Source of the DNA: Kalmusia sp. IMI 367209
Lineage: Eukaryota; Ascomycota; Dothideomycetes; Pleosporales; Didymosphaeriaceae
Reading direction: 5' to 3'
Assembly: GCA_027946365.1 (NCBI GenBank)
Contig: JAPEUQ010000003.1
Coordinates: forward strand, 3,534,001-3,598,000
Length of the DNA stretch: 64,000 nt
The notes under the pieces: generated by a model
The model's database searches: none
Told to the model about the DNA's origin: nothing
The model's input: only the letters and a program-made list of their open reading frames with translations
Part shown: piece after piece, positions 11,862-23,166 of the stretch
Layout of the letters: every line of letters begins with the position of its first letter
Numbering within the stretch: the stretch's first letter is position 1
Made by a program: the position numbers and the translations under genes

Positions 11862-13071
11862 ATGGCGCAGCTAAGTACGTTCGAGCGTCTACCTCGCGAG
11901 ATTCGACAACAAGTCTATTCCTATCTAGGATTTCCTGTGGCAGGATATGTCTGGATCGAAGGTCAGAATATGAAATTGATGCATGAATCGTTCCCAAAGC
12001 GTGGTAGAGGTTTTCTTATCAACAAAGACACCGAATTCAAGCATAAACTCCAGAGCGTCGAGTTCCTGTGTGCAGAGGACTCCGACAGCACCCTGAGAGC
12101 GATTCCTCAACGCATTGAGGCCTCTTTTCCAGATCGATACGTAAGTACTTTCACGACTCGAGCATCAAATTTAGACAAGATTATTTCTAACCAGACTTAG
12201 AACGAGATGTTGGGTATTGTTCATCAGATGCTCTGTGTCAATAAGGCCTTGCGCGATGAACTGATGTCTTTGATCTTTGATGCCATTAAAGTTGCCATCT
12301 ATTACCACTTGGCTATCGATCCGACTCATATGTGCCCAGGACAGCAATCGGATGAAGAATGCCTGCAGAATACACGCTCAGCAAGTGCTCATTATGTGTT
12401 GGGGACACATGAATATAAGATCGAGAGCTGGTATGTAACTACGTCCGACCGCTGTTACCCTCGAGAGCCTCGACCTAACCATCGCATTTCTAGTACAATG
12501 CTCATCTTCCCATCTACGATGTCATACCTGACTGTAATTGACATTGCACCCGACTTTCATTTCCACGGAGGACCATTCATGGAGTGCAGAAAAGTCATGC
12601 AGAAGCACATTTGCGATACTCTTGCAATCATTACCGCTAATTGCTCGAATCTCCGGGAAGTCACCTACGCCTATAGCCCTGGGTTGGAATTCGCTGGTTG
12701 GATGGCAAAGAACCGGGTTGGTCTCAATGAGTTGTTTCGAGCATTGCATAGGCTCACTGCCACGTCTTGTAGCAAGGATCTACAGCTACTAAGGCTTCGG
12801 TGCCAGGGTATCTTCGATCGGCATACTATATCGCTGTCCAAAGATGATTTCGACAAAGACATGTCATTGAGCTGCGACGGCTTATCGTGGTGTAATTCAC
12901 CGGCAGCTGCGTAAATTTCGCAATCTCGTGGAGGACATTGATTCAGATATTCTAGAGGGACATGACTACCACGATGGCTGTTGTGGGGATTTGTTGATCG
13001 GAAGAGATTTCTTGGGGATTCCTAAGCTTCCAGGCGAGGAGATGTTAGCTGTGAAGCCGAAATTTGTCTAG
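11862..13071 (+). CDS. F-box-like hypothetical protein
   Basis: The N-terminus (STFERLPREIRQQVYSYLG) is an F-box-like motif of the type that opens many fungal substrate adaptors of SCF ubiquitin ligases. Proposed exons are 11862-12140, 12201-12430, 12494-12807 and 12872-13071 (340 aa). Intron 1 (GTAAGT) and intron 2 (GTATGT, 63 nt) are good. The last junction (donor GTATCT, acceptor TTGAG, 64 nt) is weak but phase-correct. It links the body to an open C-terminus (IHRQLRKFRNLVEDID and onward to the TAG at 13069). Without it the frame stops at 12914, so a one-base frameshift is an alternative. The substrate is unknown. Confidence 0.6.
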
Positions 13072-14375
13072 CCGCTTTGCAACGGTCGGCGATGATCACT
13101 TCGTATGGACGATTATTGGAGGTGAAGTAGTAGTCTAAGGCGTAGAGCCGATGATTGTTTAGATAAAGACCATGAAATTGGAATTGTAATCGGTGTGACA
13201 TATGGGAACAGATGTATTATTGAAGTAAGCACTCGGCTGATCGAGACTCAAAATACGAAATCACAAACCAGGAAGAAATGACAGTTGCAGGTATCAGCGA
13301 GGAACGTTGTGAATGACATGGTTTGAAGATTGCGTTTGCGTATCTGTCAAATGGAGAGCGCGACGAACTTCGAAATAATAAGCCCTTAGATCATATCGTC
13401 TTGTTATTTGAGATTGATGGGGCGAGGCACAGAGTCATTCACCATTCCGCATATTAGGCGAGTGGGCTATGCCAGTCTCCACAATGCGGGCTAAGCACTA
13501 GGCCGCCACCCCGGTGAGATCTCAGCCGCCACAGTGGCGCCAATATTATGCTAAAGTGTATAATTGGTACGAACAAGATTAAGAATAAGCTTGAAGCTTA
13601 ATTCAGTCTTAGTCGTGGGGTTGGATATCGCCTTCTTTCCCGTAGCGCACCCGTACACCCTACGCAAATCTCCGCCTCAGCCTGCAACATTACCTACAAG
13701 CAGATCAGATCCGTAGCACCATTAGCTACTATGTAATTAATGACGAGGGCTAGAAGTCCACATTGTAGGTGCTTTCTCTGGATCGGACTTCACATTGGTG
13801 TTTGGGGTTACCGCATTAGACTTAGCGTTAGGTCGACTTTCGTACGGTAAATAGACGTTTCTAAGAGAAGTTGTTGATCCCAGGGCGAAGCACTGAGACA
13901 GGACTCACCTCTAACAAGGCTGAGAGTCAATATAATAATTCTATCTAGTCGTCATTTGCCCGCCCCAAGTCACTGAAGCCTGACGCCTCCACCATGGTAA
14001 ATACGATCTGCACGGATGTTTCATGTTTCAGGTGTTTCAAAGCTCTCGATGCCACTAGGGAGAGTCCGGAAGGAGAGGACAAAACGCCCAATATACGAGC
14101 TTTTAGTACGTAAGGAACGAAACTTTGATGTAGCCCGGATGCCTGATTTGCCCAGGCCTTCCGAAGCCATCGGTAAGGAATGCTCGGACCCGGAAGGCTT
14201 TGTAGGCATCTCACTATTTGGACGCCGTAAATTATGATGTATAGAAGGTGGTATATGTGGCGATGCTAGAATCCTTCATACTCTCAATCTACACTTAAAT
14301 ATTAGAGTTCGCATATCCTTCTCTTTTGTGCGCTACCCACCTTTGTTTCTTTGAGTCATTTACTTCAAAATCAAT
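13072..14375. other. Intergenic, no gene supported
   Basis: Open frames on both strands near 13945-14237 overlap each other and show no domain or signal. The last 150 bp before 14376 should hold the promoter and leader of the con-13-like gene. Confidence 0.45.
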
Positions 14376-15397
14376 ATGGGTTTCTTAAACACATTCGCTT
14401 CTACGCTTGCCGCTGCGGCACTTGTTTCCGCTCAACACGATGCCGGCGCTAAATTGGACAAGCCAACTCTGCACGACAATCTCGACTATCTCAAGCAGGG
14501 TCTCATCGACAATCTCCCCGAAACTAACTTCAAATATGACCTTCAAGCAGCTGGTACCATTCCTGACGACTGCAACAAGGTTGCTACAGGTCAAGTCTAC
14601 GATACTGTTAACTACAACCCGGCCGATTTCGACATCTACAATGTCCTATATGATGATGTGAGTTTGCGCTCGAGCAATGGTCGAAGATGAAATACTGACG
14701 TGTAATTTAGTGCGGCGACCCTTGGGTTTTTTGTCATCACAAGCAGTCACCCATCACAATTGACTCCATGGCGCGCCAGTTTGGCAAACTTCCAGTCCAG
14801 ATGCGTCAATGGATTCGCCACGTAGTCGACGTTCCTTCCGATGGAGGCTGGGCTTTCGAATTCGATGGCACCGTCACCTTCCTCGACCCCAAGGATGATA
14901 TGATGCCCGTCATTGTTCACGAGACCGGCCACTCCCTTGACCTTAGCGGTGCCTATGCCGATGCCCCAATGTCATCCTCCGACCGCTGGTGGGACAATTA
15001 CAACCAGGACTCCCACGTTCCTGATACTTATGCTCAAACAAACGCCATAGAAGACGTGGCGCAGAATACCGTGGTTTCTGTTTTCAACGAGAACTATCCA
15101 GGCGGCTTTGGCGCTATCGAGCCTGCGTATGAGCAGATCTCGCACCAGTACTACACGCTTATCAGCGAGGCGATTGATGCGGGCCAGGGGAATAACTTGT
15201 TCAAGCCGGGGCAGAGCGCGCAGTGCACACATCGCATGGCTCCTACGGACCCTGTTCCAGTAGGTGGCGCGAAGGTGCGGAGTCTGCGCGAGAGGAGAGG
15301 TGCGGCGCCCGTCGTTGGGCTGAGTAGTAATGTTAAGAGGCTTGAGACCCGTAGAGAGGGCGAGCAGAAGAAGAGTGGATGTACGCTCAAGTGGTGA
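14376..15397 (+). CDS. con-13: CON-13-like secreted metalloprotease-fold protein
   Basis: Resembles Neurospora conidiation-specific protein 13 and related secreted fungal proteins. Two exons, 14376-14657 and 14711-15397, give 322 aa. The intron starts GTGAG and ends TTTAG. A signal peptide is evident (MGFLNTFASTLAAAALVSAQ). An HExxH-type motif, HETGHSLDL at about residues 164-172, lies in a context typical of zincin-like folds, so zinc binding is plausible; proteolysis is not shown for the family. The C-terminus is basic and low-complexity. The call rests on family resemblance plus signal peptide plus HExxH. A role in conidiation is inferred only from the family name. Confidence 0.75.
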
Positions 15398-15893
15398 TGG
15401 ATCTTGAATATTTGCATTTGATCAAGGCGTTCTTAGCGTTGTTTATTGGTTGACAGCAACATACCAAATCATATGAGCGATTTTGTCGCGCAGTACCTTC
15501 CGTTCCTTCGTCTGATAGATTCTAAAAGCTTCATAGGCGTCTCTTCGCATCCTAGAACTAACATTCGTTGATCACTAATGCAATACCACCCGTAGCTTTG
15601 AGCTAGCGGGGTTGGTAAGAGTCACATATGACTAGAGGTTACTTAATTTGTCGCAGCTTAACATCTACCTGGAAAATGGCACCACAATACATGAGCTTGT
15701 TCTCTTTCCTACCTGCCTAGTCGTAATATTTTCCTTCTTTGGCACTCACAAGTCCCTTTTAGTCCACCTTCAAAATTTTCTTTGTCAAAAAAAGAGCTGT
15801 GATTTGACAGTCAAAGTTAAAATAACATTATTCACTATGGAAAAATAGCTTAGCCTTTTCAGCGAAAACCATTGGTGTTGTAGATCAGTACCG
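15398..15893. other. Convergent intergenic gap
   Basis: Lies between the 3' ends of the con-13-like and HET genes. The second half is AT-rich with A/T runs. No gene seen. Confidence 0.5.
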
Positions 15894-17891
15894 CTATGTG
15901 AGTTCGATATATCCCCAATCTCCATCTTCTGCCGCTTCTCCATTCATAATCCCGTCGACATACGCTTCACTAACAACCATATATTTCCCCCCATTGCGCC
16001 TTCGAAGGATGAACGGAACCTGTGCCCCGCTGATCAAGGCAACGACGTCACCTGCTCTGACATATTGAGAACTCAGACCAAGGTGACCCTTCTGAGTGAC
16101 GAATGGTGATCGCATTGGGGTAATCCTCATGAAGTCATTAATAAGTTTGCGTGGATCTCTGTGTTTACTCTTGAATCTGTGTTGTCCCTCTTTACTAGCT
16201 AGAAAGCTCTGAAGATCTAGTTTTATATCCTCTCGTGTAATATTAGAGATTCCACTTTTGAGAATAAGTAAAGATTCAGAGAACCGATCAACTTTTGTAA
16301 GAATTGCATCTTCTCCATATCCAGTAGCGGCATGCGAAGCCCTGACCACTGCCTGCAAACGCTCTTTGAAATGCCCGTAGGTGTTGCTGGCATCGTATGT
16401 AAGCCGCAGGATTTCATATAGCCAACCGAATGGTGATAGACATGTTCCGGTCATGGGCACCCTGGGAACATCTCTGACTTGATGGACTTTATCATGAATG
16501 TTGGTCATAATAGTAATCCTGTCAAGCTGTTGACATTGTTTTGGCTTGATGATGTGGCATCGAGAGCTCGACCCAGATGCATTAAATTCGGGGTAGAGGG
16601 TAAGGTGGTCCGGCTTCACATCTTGTAAGGTGTCTACCATAGGTACAGACCAGTCTGGCACCCATGAGGGTAGATCTCCCGACGTTCTAGAGATACGACA
16701 GAACGACAACATCGAGATATGGCCTTGGCGTAGTAGAGCAGCCATAGTCGTCATGTAAACTTCCTCTTTGGATTTTGTATAGTCCGGAAAGAGACCAAAT
16801 GCCTCCATCTCTTTTTGATCCTTTGCAATACCCAGAAGAGCAAAGATCTTATCTCGTAGATTGGTTGACTCTAGATGCTGGTAGCCATCCTCGTGAAGAT
16901 GATGCACCCCTCCTACGCAAGTTGCGCGAAGTAATGCTACTAACGAGAATTTACCCATCTGATGTATGTCTGACATTGAAAGCATGATTTGGGCCCTATG
17001 TGTTGCCATAAAAAAGACCTCCGCTTGATAAGATGTCAAAGATTGCTGTTGTTGCATTTTTAATGCCAGTGTGTTCCATAGAGCAGAGTACGCGTTGAAA
17101 GCAGCTCTAAATCTACGGCGAGAAATCTGCTTGGCTCCACAGATGAAAAAGGCACGGTCTGGAAGGGTAATTTCCTGCAAAACCCAAACTCGTCCCCACC
17201 ATGCCCGTCGTAGAAGGAGATTCAGGTCGGAGATAGGAATCAATTGATCCTGAGACTTCCAACCGCTGATGGAATGCAAAAGGTGCTCTAAGGCATACTT
17301 AGGCACTAATAATTTTCTTCCATCAAGTGAATGCTGCACGACGACCTCCTCAGGGTGATTCATATATGAAGGGGTCGTTGTCATCGCCTGCCAAATTTTT
17401 ATGCACTCCTGGAGGCCATTGTGGAGGCCGCAAAATTCTGCTCTTTCTCCCAATATATTTAGATAGTCAAATAGTGTATCACTATTGTCGGCCGATGGTC
17501 CTAGCCAGGCAAGGACCATGAATGCCTGTCGATAAATATCGCCCATTAGCCCGACTTGCCATCCTTTCTCTTCATCGTCCCCTTGATTGATACAAATTGC
17601 ATCAATCCATATGATCATACTCTCTGTACGTCTAAGTCCCATCATTGCGTCGAATAGGTTGCGCGTGACCCGAAAAGGACGTTTGTCCACCAATATGGTT
17701 CTTCTATCATTTGGATCTCCCCAAACGTACGACAAAGCCAAGAAAGGCAGGTTTAAATCAAGGCTGATATGGAACATTCGGCATACTGGTCGATATTTGC
17801 TGAACTGATGACGATTCCTCGGGAGCAGTTCGAGGAGTCTTATTTCTCGACTGGAACGGACTAGTTTTTGGTATTCGAATCCAAACCCCAT
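15894..17891 (-). CDS. Heterokaryon incompatibility (HET) domain protein
   Basis: Single-exon protein of 665 aa. The N-terminal HET domain is clear: LALSYVWGDPNDRRTILV, then MIIWIDAICINQGDDEEKGWQV and LMGDIYRQAFMVLAWLGPSA, the three conserved blocks of the family (about residues 45-160). Later landmarks usual for HET proteins are RRAWWGRVWVLQEI and a C-terminal segment on usability of a cap-like domain (GDVVALISGAQVPFILRR). HET proteins trigger or modulate non-self recognition and cell death on hyphal fusion; most paralogues are untested. It is flanked on its 5' side by 2.7 kb of gene-poor AT-rich DNA, a usual setting for this expanded family. Confidence 0.9.
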   Translation of the reverse strand: MGFGFEYQKLVRSSREIRLLELLPRNRHQFSKYRPVCRMFHISLDLNLPFLALSYVWGDPNDRRTILVDKRPFRVTRNLFDAMMGLRRTESMIIWIDAICINQGDDEEKGWQVGLMGDIYRQAFMVLAWLGPSADNSDTLFDYLNILGERAEFCGLHNGLQECIKIWQAMTTTPSYMNHPEEVVVQHSLDGRKLLVPKYALEHLLHSISGWKSQDQLIPISDLNLLLRRAWWGRVWVLQEITLPDRAFFICGAKQISRRRFRAAFNAYSALWNTLALKMQQQQSLTSYQAEVFFMATHRAQIMLSMSDIHQMGKFSLVALLRATCVGGVHHLHEDGYQHLESTNLRDKIFALLGIAKDQKEMEAFGLFPDYTKSKEEVYMTTMAALLRQGHISMLSFCRISRTSGDLPSWVPDWSVPMVDTLQDVKPDHLTLYPEFNASGSSSRCHIIKPKQCQQLDRITIMTNIHDKVHQVRDVPRVPMTGTCLSPFGWLYEILRLTYDASNTYGHFKERLQAVVRASHAATGYGEDAILTKVDRFSESLLILKSGISNITREDIKLDLQSFLASKEGQHRFKSKHRDPRKLINDFMRITPMRSPFVTQKGHLGLSSQYVRAGDVVALISGAQVPFILRRRNGGKYMVVSEAYVDGIMNGEAAEDGDWGYIELT

Positions 17892-20606
17892 GACTGGCGG
17901 CTTGAAACCGAGGCTCTTGTAAGCGATGTTCGATTGAATATGAATGGGAAACTATCCAGAAGTGTGATACTGGTGTAGATGTTGCTGAGACTAGGCGTAG
18001 GCAGCAGCGCCGAACATTGCGGGGCTTAGTCGCTCCATCCACCAACCATTTAATTGCATTTGCAACCTAATTTTCAACACAGTTTTAAGACCTTATATTG
18101 ATTTCCGAAGCCATAGAGAAGTTTAGAATGATTTAATATTTGAATTAGTAAAATGGAGTAAAATGATATGTAGATTGATCAAGGAATCATATCATAAGAG
18201 GAGCAAGGACTCATTTTCTCATCAATCGTAATATACATCCTGCTGTTATACCATTTTCAAAAAGGCTAGCGGTGGTTTAGATTCTTAGAATGTATCCCAG
18301 TATAATAGCTACAAATCTGCTATTTCTGTTCACTTAAGCTTAACTTTGCCTCACGGCTAAGGGAGCGCTGAAAACTCGCATGTGTATAAGAGACTTAGGG
18401 TCTTTTGAGGCATATCGACCTTAGTGTATATATATTTTAAGTACGCCTTTGCATATTCAACACCAGTATACCAATTTTACTTTATTTAGCTCTGTCTGAA
18501 CGAAGGATTATTGATTAGCTTTACTACTTTGTATAACGCCGGGCTAGCTTTTTATATACAACTCTTTTGTGGTAGTCTTCAGGATGACTCAACTTTTGTT
18601 TACGTTCGGCTCAGTAACATTATGCTCGGTACCTCTTTGCGTCAAAGACTCCTGGAACGATGGCGTAGGAGAGAAGCGTGTTGGTTTTGAAAGCGTACCA
18701 AGTGCTACTCCTTTACCAACGACCGTTTCACGCACACATGACACATTGGTGTCGACATGACCCCTTTCTCAGCAGAAATGAACCTGCTCCAGCTCCAAAT
18801 TCTGGAGAACTTCATACGCAAGTTCATGATTGATGTCTGCGTAAACGTCTGCACCGGACTTTTAAGGGGCGGTCAAGATTGTAGACAATGTCGATAAGTG
18901 ATTTGAAGTTATAAACTTTTTTTAATGTTCACCTGAATAGTATCACGACCCTGGAACTAAGTCTGTGTGGTCAGGACACTGTTTTGCAGATAATCATTAA
19001 GCACTAGGCATCCATGAAAGATACTGACCTCAGGAAAGTCCTGATAGGAGAAAATTTGATAGGGGTTTTTCTATATCATGAGGAGCTTACATGATCGCTT
19101 TCTGGAATAATAAATATCTTCAAAGCCTTGATAGCTGTAGGAAAAAAGTCAAAGGGGTTCGAGCATGCACGCGTAATATGTGACGATTCAGCGTAGAAGT
19201 GGTTTATTTCTTGGCACATTACCCGGATTTAGAGGGCGTGGCAGTCTGTGATTTAGTATCAGGAGCGAAAGAACGATTACATCTGCCTTTGAACGGGGTT
19301 TTTCGGCTCAATTTGGTATTAGTAGCTTATGGGATCTGTTTAGAAAATCAAAAGGTTTAGTCAAGGATGTCTATGCATCGAGTACATGTTTACCACTTTT
19401 TGCGCACTATATCACCACTGTGATCACCTTGTACATGTGACAACCCGCATACGCCATCTCTTGATGCGATAGAATGCATAGAGTGGAAGTGAATTGATGA
19501 CGATTCAGACTGATATGCACAATAAGAATAAAGTAAACTTAGCTTAAATCTGGTAGTCGGCTTAATTGCCATGACTACTGAATGGACTATGCTTTGGTAC
19601 AATCACTTTTCATAGTCTATTAGTTTTCAGTTTAGTGGCTTAGTAGAATATCTTAAGCACCTACAAATGAACAAAGTGTATATGCAGACTTGATTATGGA
19701 CTTGCGGAACATGCAAATAATTCGCTGGCATGATACGTTCCCATCTCAGAAGTCTCATCGCGCTGTCGTAGTCGTGCAGCACCCGTCTTTTACGTGGCCA
19801 CACATGGGGCAGCCTGACATATGATCGCCATGGGGACCATCACCGCAATTCCCCTAGAAGATTTAGTGTTGCTTTGGTAGAGGAGTTTGTTTCCATACAC
19901 AATACCAGACAACGACGGGTCTTGACAGGGGAACTAGTAATGTCAACAACTGCCGATGTCTTCATGGTGTCCAGCTTACCCCATCCAAACTTGAGGTACC
20001 TTGGTGGTGTTGAATAGGAAACGTTAAATGAGGCATTCGCTGTTGCTTGATTGCTAATGTAGATATTGGCCTTCTTTGCACAGGTGTGTGTTTTGGACGG
20101 TGCATGCCGGTGATGCCACTTCCTAAATATCTAGTTAGAAGCCGACTACAGTTGCCTGAAAGCGCCAGACGCTCAGTAACGTGGTGGAAGGATCAAACGC
20201 ATAGGTACGTATTGTAACAGATTCTATACCTCATATTCATCGTACCCAGGTACCTATCAGATCTGGACTAGGTAGGCCTAACGCTCGTGGGTGAAAAGAA
20301 GTTGCGCGGTCACCTGCGTCCGACGCTTATGCCCGACACGATAGAGTAGGCCCAACAAAGTGATTGCCGAGCTCAAATTTAAACGAACCAATAAGATCTA
20401 CTGGACCGAGAGGCACTCGATCTTCAGGCTGTCCTCTTCACCGACTTTACCTAGGAACCTATAATACATTTCTCTCTTCTCAGCCTCACAATTCTTTTAG
20501 GAAAATCAAGCGAGAGACATGGTTCCTCCTCTACAATGCTGTGGGGCACCTTCACTGTATACTGCCTCTCAAGACAGCCACCCTATTGACTTGCAAACCG
20601 AAACGA
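17892..20606. other. Long AT-rich gene-poor region
   Basis: About 2.7 kb without a supported gene. 18050-19700 is AT-rich with many stop codons in all frames, consistent with decayed repeats. A 58-codon frame from the ATG at 18584 has a hydrophobic start but nothing else to support it. From about 20360 an open frame leads into the CorA-like gene without an earlier ATG. Confidence 0.45.
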
Positions 20607-22844
20607 ATGGCGTTGGAAATACACAGTTCGCATATACATCGTACTATTGGCCCATGGGACAAGTTCACTCATAGAGATGAGTCAAAATACAAGGCTGAGG
20701 ATCGAGCTCGGTTGTGTCCCTCTCAACAGATGACCACTCCGCAAGTTATTGAGCAATTTCTGTCGCATGGATATAGCGGACTGCTACGCCAAATACCACG
20801 AAAGCGGCATTTACTAAGAGAGTTTCTTAGAGAAGTCACTTTCACGAACCAGTCACGAACTAGTCCAAATCAGTCTATAGAATCAGACATACAGCGCTCG
20901 AGTGTTTCAACAGATATCGCATTGCTGGACGACCGTCATGACCATGCACGGTGCCTGAAACTGATAGTGTCAACCTGTGATGATGGCGCTGTTTTCGCCA
21001 GCAATCTGACTATACGGGAACTGTATCAAAGGCTCCATCAAGAGGTTAGTTGATAGAATTGAACGGATGTATACGAGCTAATGCGAAGCTGGATTCAACA
21101 GAGAAGGACGCTTAAGGCAGAGAGACGAGTGATGTTAGTAGACTCTTCTCTGAATCACTTCTTTATGTTGACGTTTGTAGATTCATCCCAAATCTCACCT
21201 CTGCCGGTGCACTTGCTTTGGCTTCTGCAACCGCGAAACGATCTGCCATTCCTATCAGAGATTTCTTGCATCGATACCTGACGCGAGATACCATGTTCTC
21301 TGTACTTACTGTACGTGGATATTATAACGGTAGCACAAGTCATTGATGACTGTTGCCTATTAGCATGCCTGGCCGCTGTCGGATTGCTACCTTCGTCATG
21401 GGCCACTAATCCACTTCGATTAGGCTGGCTCATTGTAAGTTATTATGAGCTAACTATTTCAGGTATGGGCGTTCATTTTAGAATTTCACATTCCGTATTA
21501 CGCAATGCGAACCGGGCCCCTAGATCAGACTACTAAAGACCAGCGAAAGATATCCCAAAGGCGCTTAAGGAAGTCGAGTCTCCTTCCACTTCAGAAAGAA
21601 TCTAATGACAACGAAGAACTCTACTACCATGAGGCACAAATTTCCTCCCTTTGCTGGGGCACTGATGAATGGTTCTGGACCGAGCTGTTTCTCGTAGAGA
21701 CATACTTCGGCTCCGAAGAACACCTCCTGAACTACCTCAGCTCAAGTGAAGACGCAAAACGTGTAGATCCTCCACTCGCAGGTGGATGTGAGATGAAGAA
21801 TCCGTGCTTTGATCCGAGGGAGTATTGGTTATGGCAATTGCGTCTTCGGTTTGAGCAGATTACTGAAGAGTATACTGCCTTGATCGAAACGTTCAATAAA
21901 CGCATGGAAGCATATGTGAGTCACTTTCGCGTTCTTTCCCAGGTAGGATAGTCTTAAAAAGTTCATCAAACTAGTACATCGACGCTAATTGTGATGATGA
22001 TAACCATTTTTCTTTCGTATGAGACCATGTAGCTTCTCATTAACACTTGTCAGTCCAGGACAATCAGAAGTATATTTAGGGAAGACCGCAACTCCCATAC
22101 ACATACTCTTAGCGACGTGCTGGAAACGATACAGATTTTCGTTGACTCCATCAGCGGTATATTAGACGCATGGGCGGCTTTTCGTAAAGACCAAATTGCG
22201 TTTTTCACCACATATGCGCACAACAAGACAGAATACCCGAAACACCTCGAAAGCATTTTCAGAAGCATAGGAGAGCTCAGTAGATTACGAAGCCTACTAC
22301 TCACTCACCGAGGGCGTTTCAAATCCAAGCTTGAAAATGTAAGTAAACTACCGCACGACCTGTGTATAGCAAAGTCTTTTTTACTCTATCGCTATGTATT
22401 TGGTTAGTGTTAGACGTTCACATGCCGTGTCGCAATAAATGCACTGTATCAGCTAATCACTAATACCTAGTTCCACACTGTCTCCAGCCTCAGCCAAACA
22501 GAATCTAGTCTCAGCCAGACAGAGACGGCAATAGCTCAGGGCGAGAATATCCGGACACTCACCCAAATGACCGTCGTAAGCCTACCAGCAGTAACACTGC
22601 AAAGTCTAAGAATCCTAAACTGATGATGCCGGCCTAGTACGTCGCATTCCCTCTCCTCTTCACAGCCGCCATATTTAGCATGGATTTTGCCCATCCCAAG
22701 AACCCTAAATTAGCCTGGTCACTCTTCACTATAGTCCTCGTGGTAACGTTCCTCCTCAATTGCGTCATGGCTTGGCTTCTACACAGATCAATCATTCAAA
22801 AAGTGTTCAGTATGTGTGTCGAATGGTGGAAAGCTCATCAATGA
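20607..22844 (+). CDS. CorA-like fungal membrane protein
   Basis: Proposed exons: 20607-21044, 21125-21310 (start uncertain), 21463-21915, 22054-22338, 22471-22575 and 22638-22844, about 557 aa. Text continues across junctions in phase: YVDVCRFIPNLTSAGALALA, VWAFILEFHIPYYAMRTG, WFWTELFLVETYFGS, then a helical rod and QMTV joined to YVAFPLLFTAAIFSMDF. The two C-terminal membrane helices, with a loop between them, and the preceding long coiled rod fit the CorA Mg2+ transporter fold as found in fungal CorA-like proteins. The GMN signature expected at the end of the first helix reads SMD, so Mg2+ transport is doubtful. The acceptor of exon 2 and the long third gap (21311-21462) are the least certain parts. 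Confidence 0.65.
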
Positions 22845-23166
22845 TCGTGGAACTAGTCTCCTATCATTCCCATATGATACAGTATGTATATTTAAAGGCC
22901 TGTGACTATGAGTATACAAAATTCCTTTCCCTCTTACACTCCGTACAAAATATCAGGCGCCCTAATGATGTTTTGTACAGGCTATCGTACAACGCTAATG
23001 AACCAAACTTTCCACCAGCTGAGATGACCAATGCAATCATCAGCCCGTAGACTATATTCATAAAGTGATGTGCTCTCTTTCGACATTTCGCCATCACCAA
23101 TCGATCCAAATCCCTGTCCACGTCTTCTTTTTGTCAATTCAAGGCTGCTTTTGAAATGGCTTTTAG
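22845..23166. other. Convergent intergenic gap
   Basis: Separates the 3' ends of the CorA-like and RNase III-domain genes. Only shadow frames are present. Confidence 0.5.
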
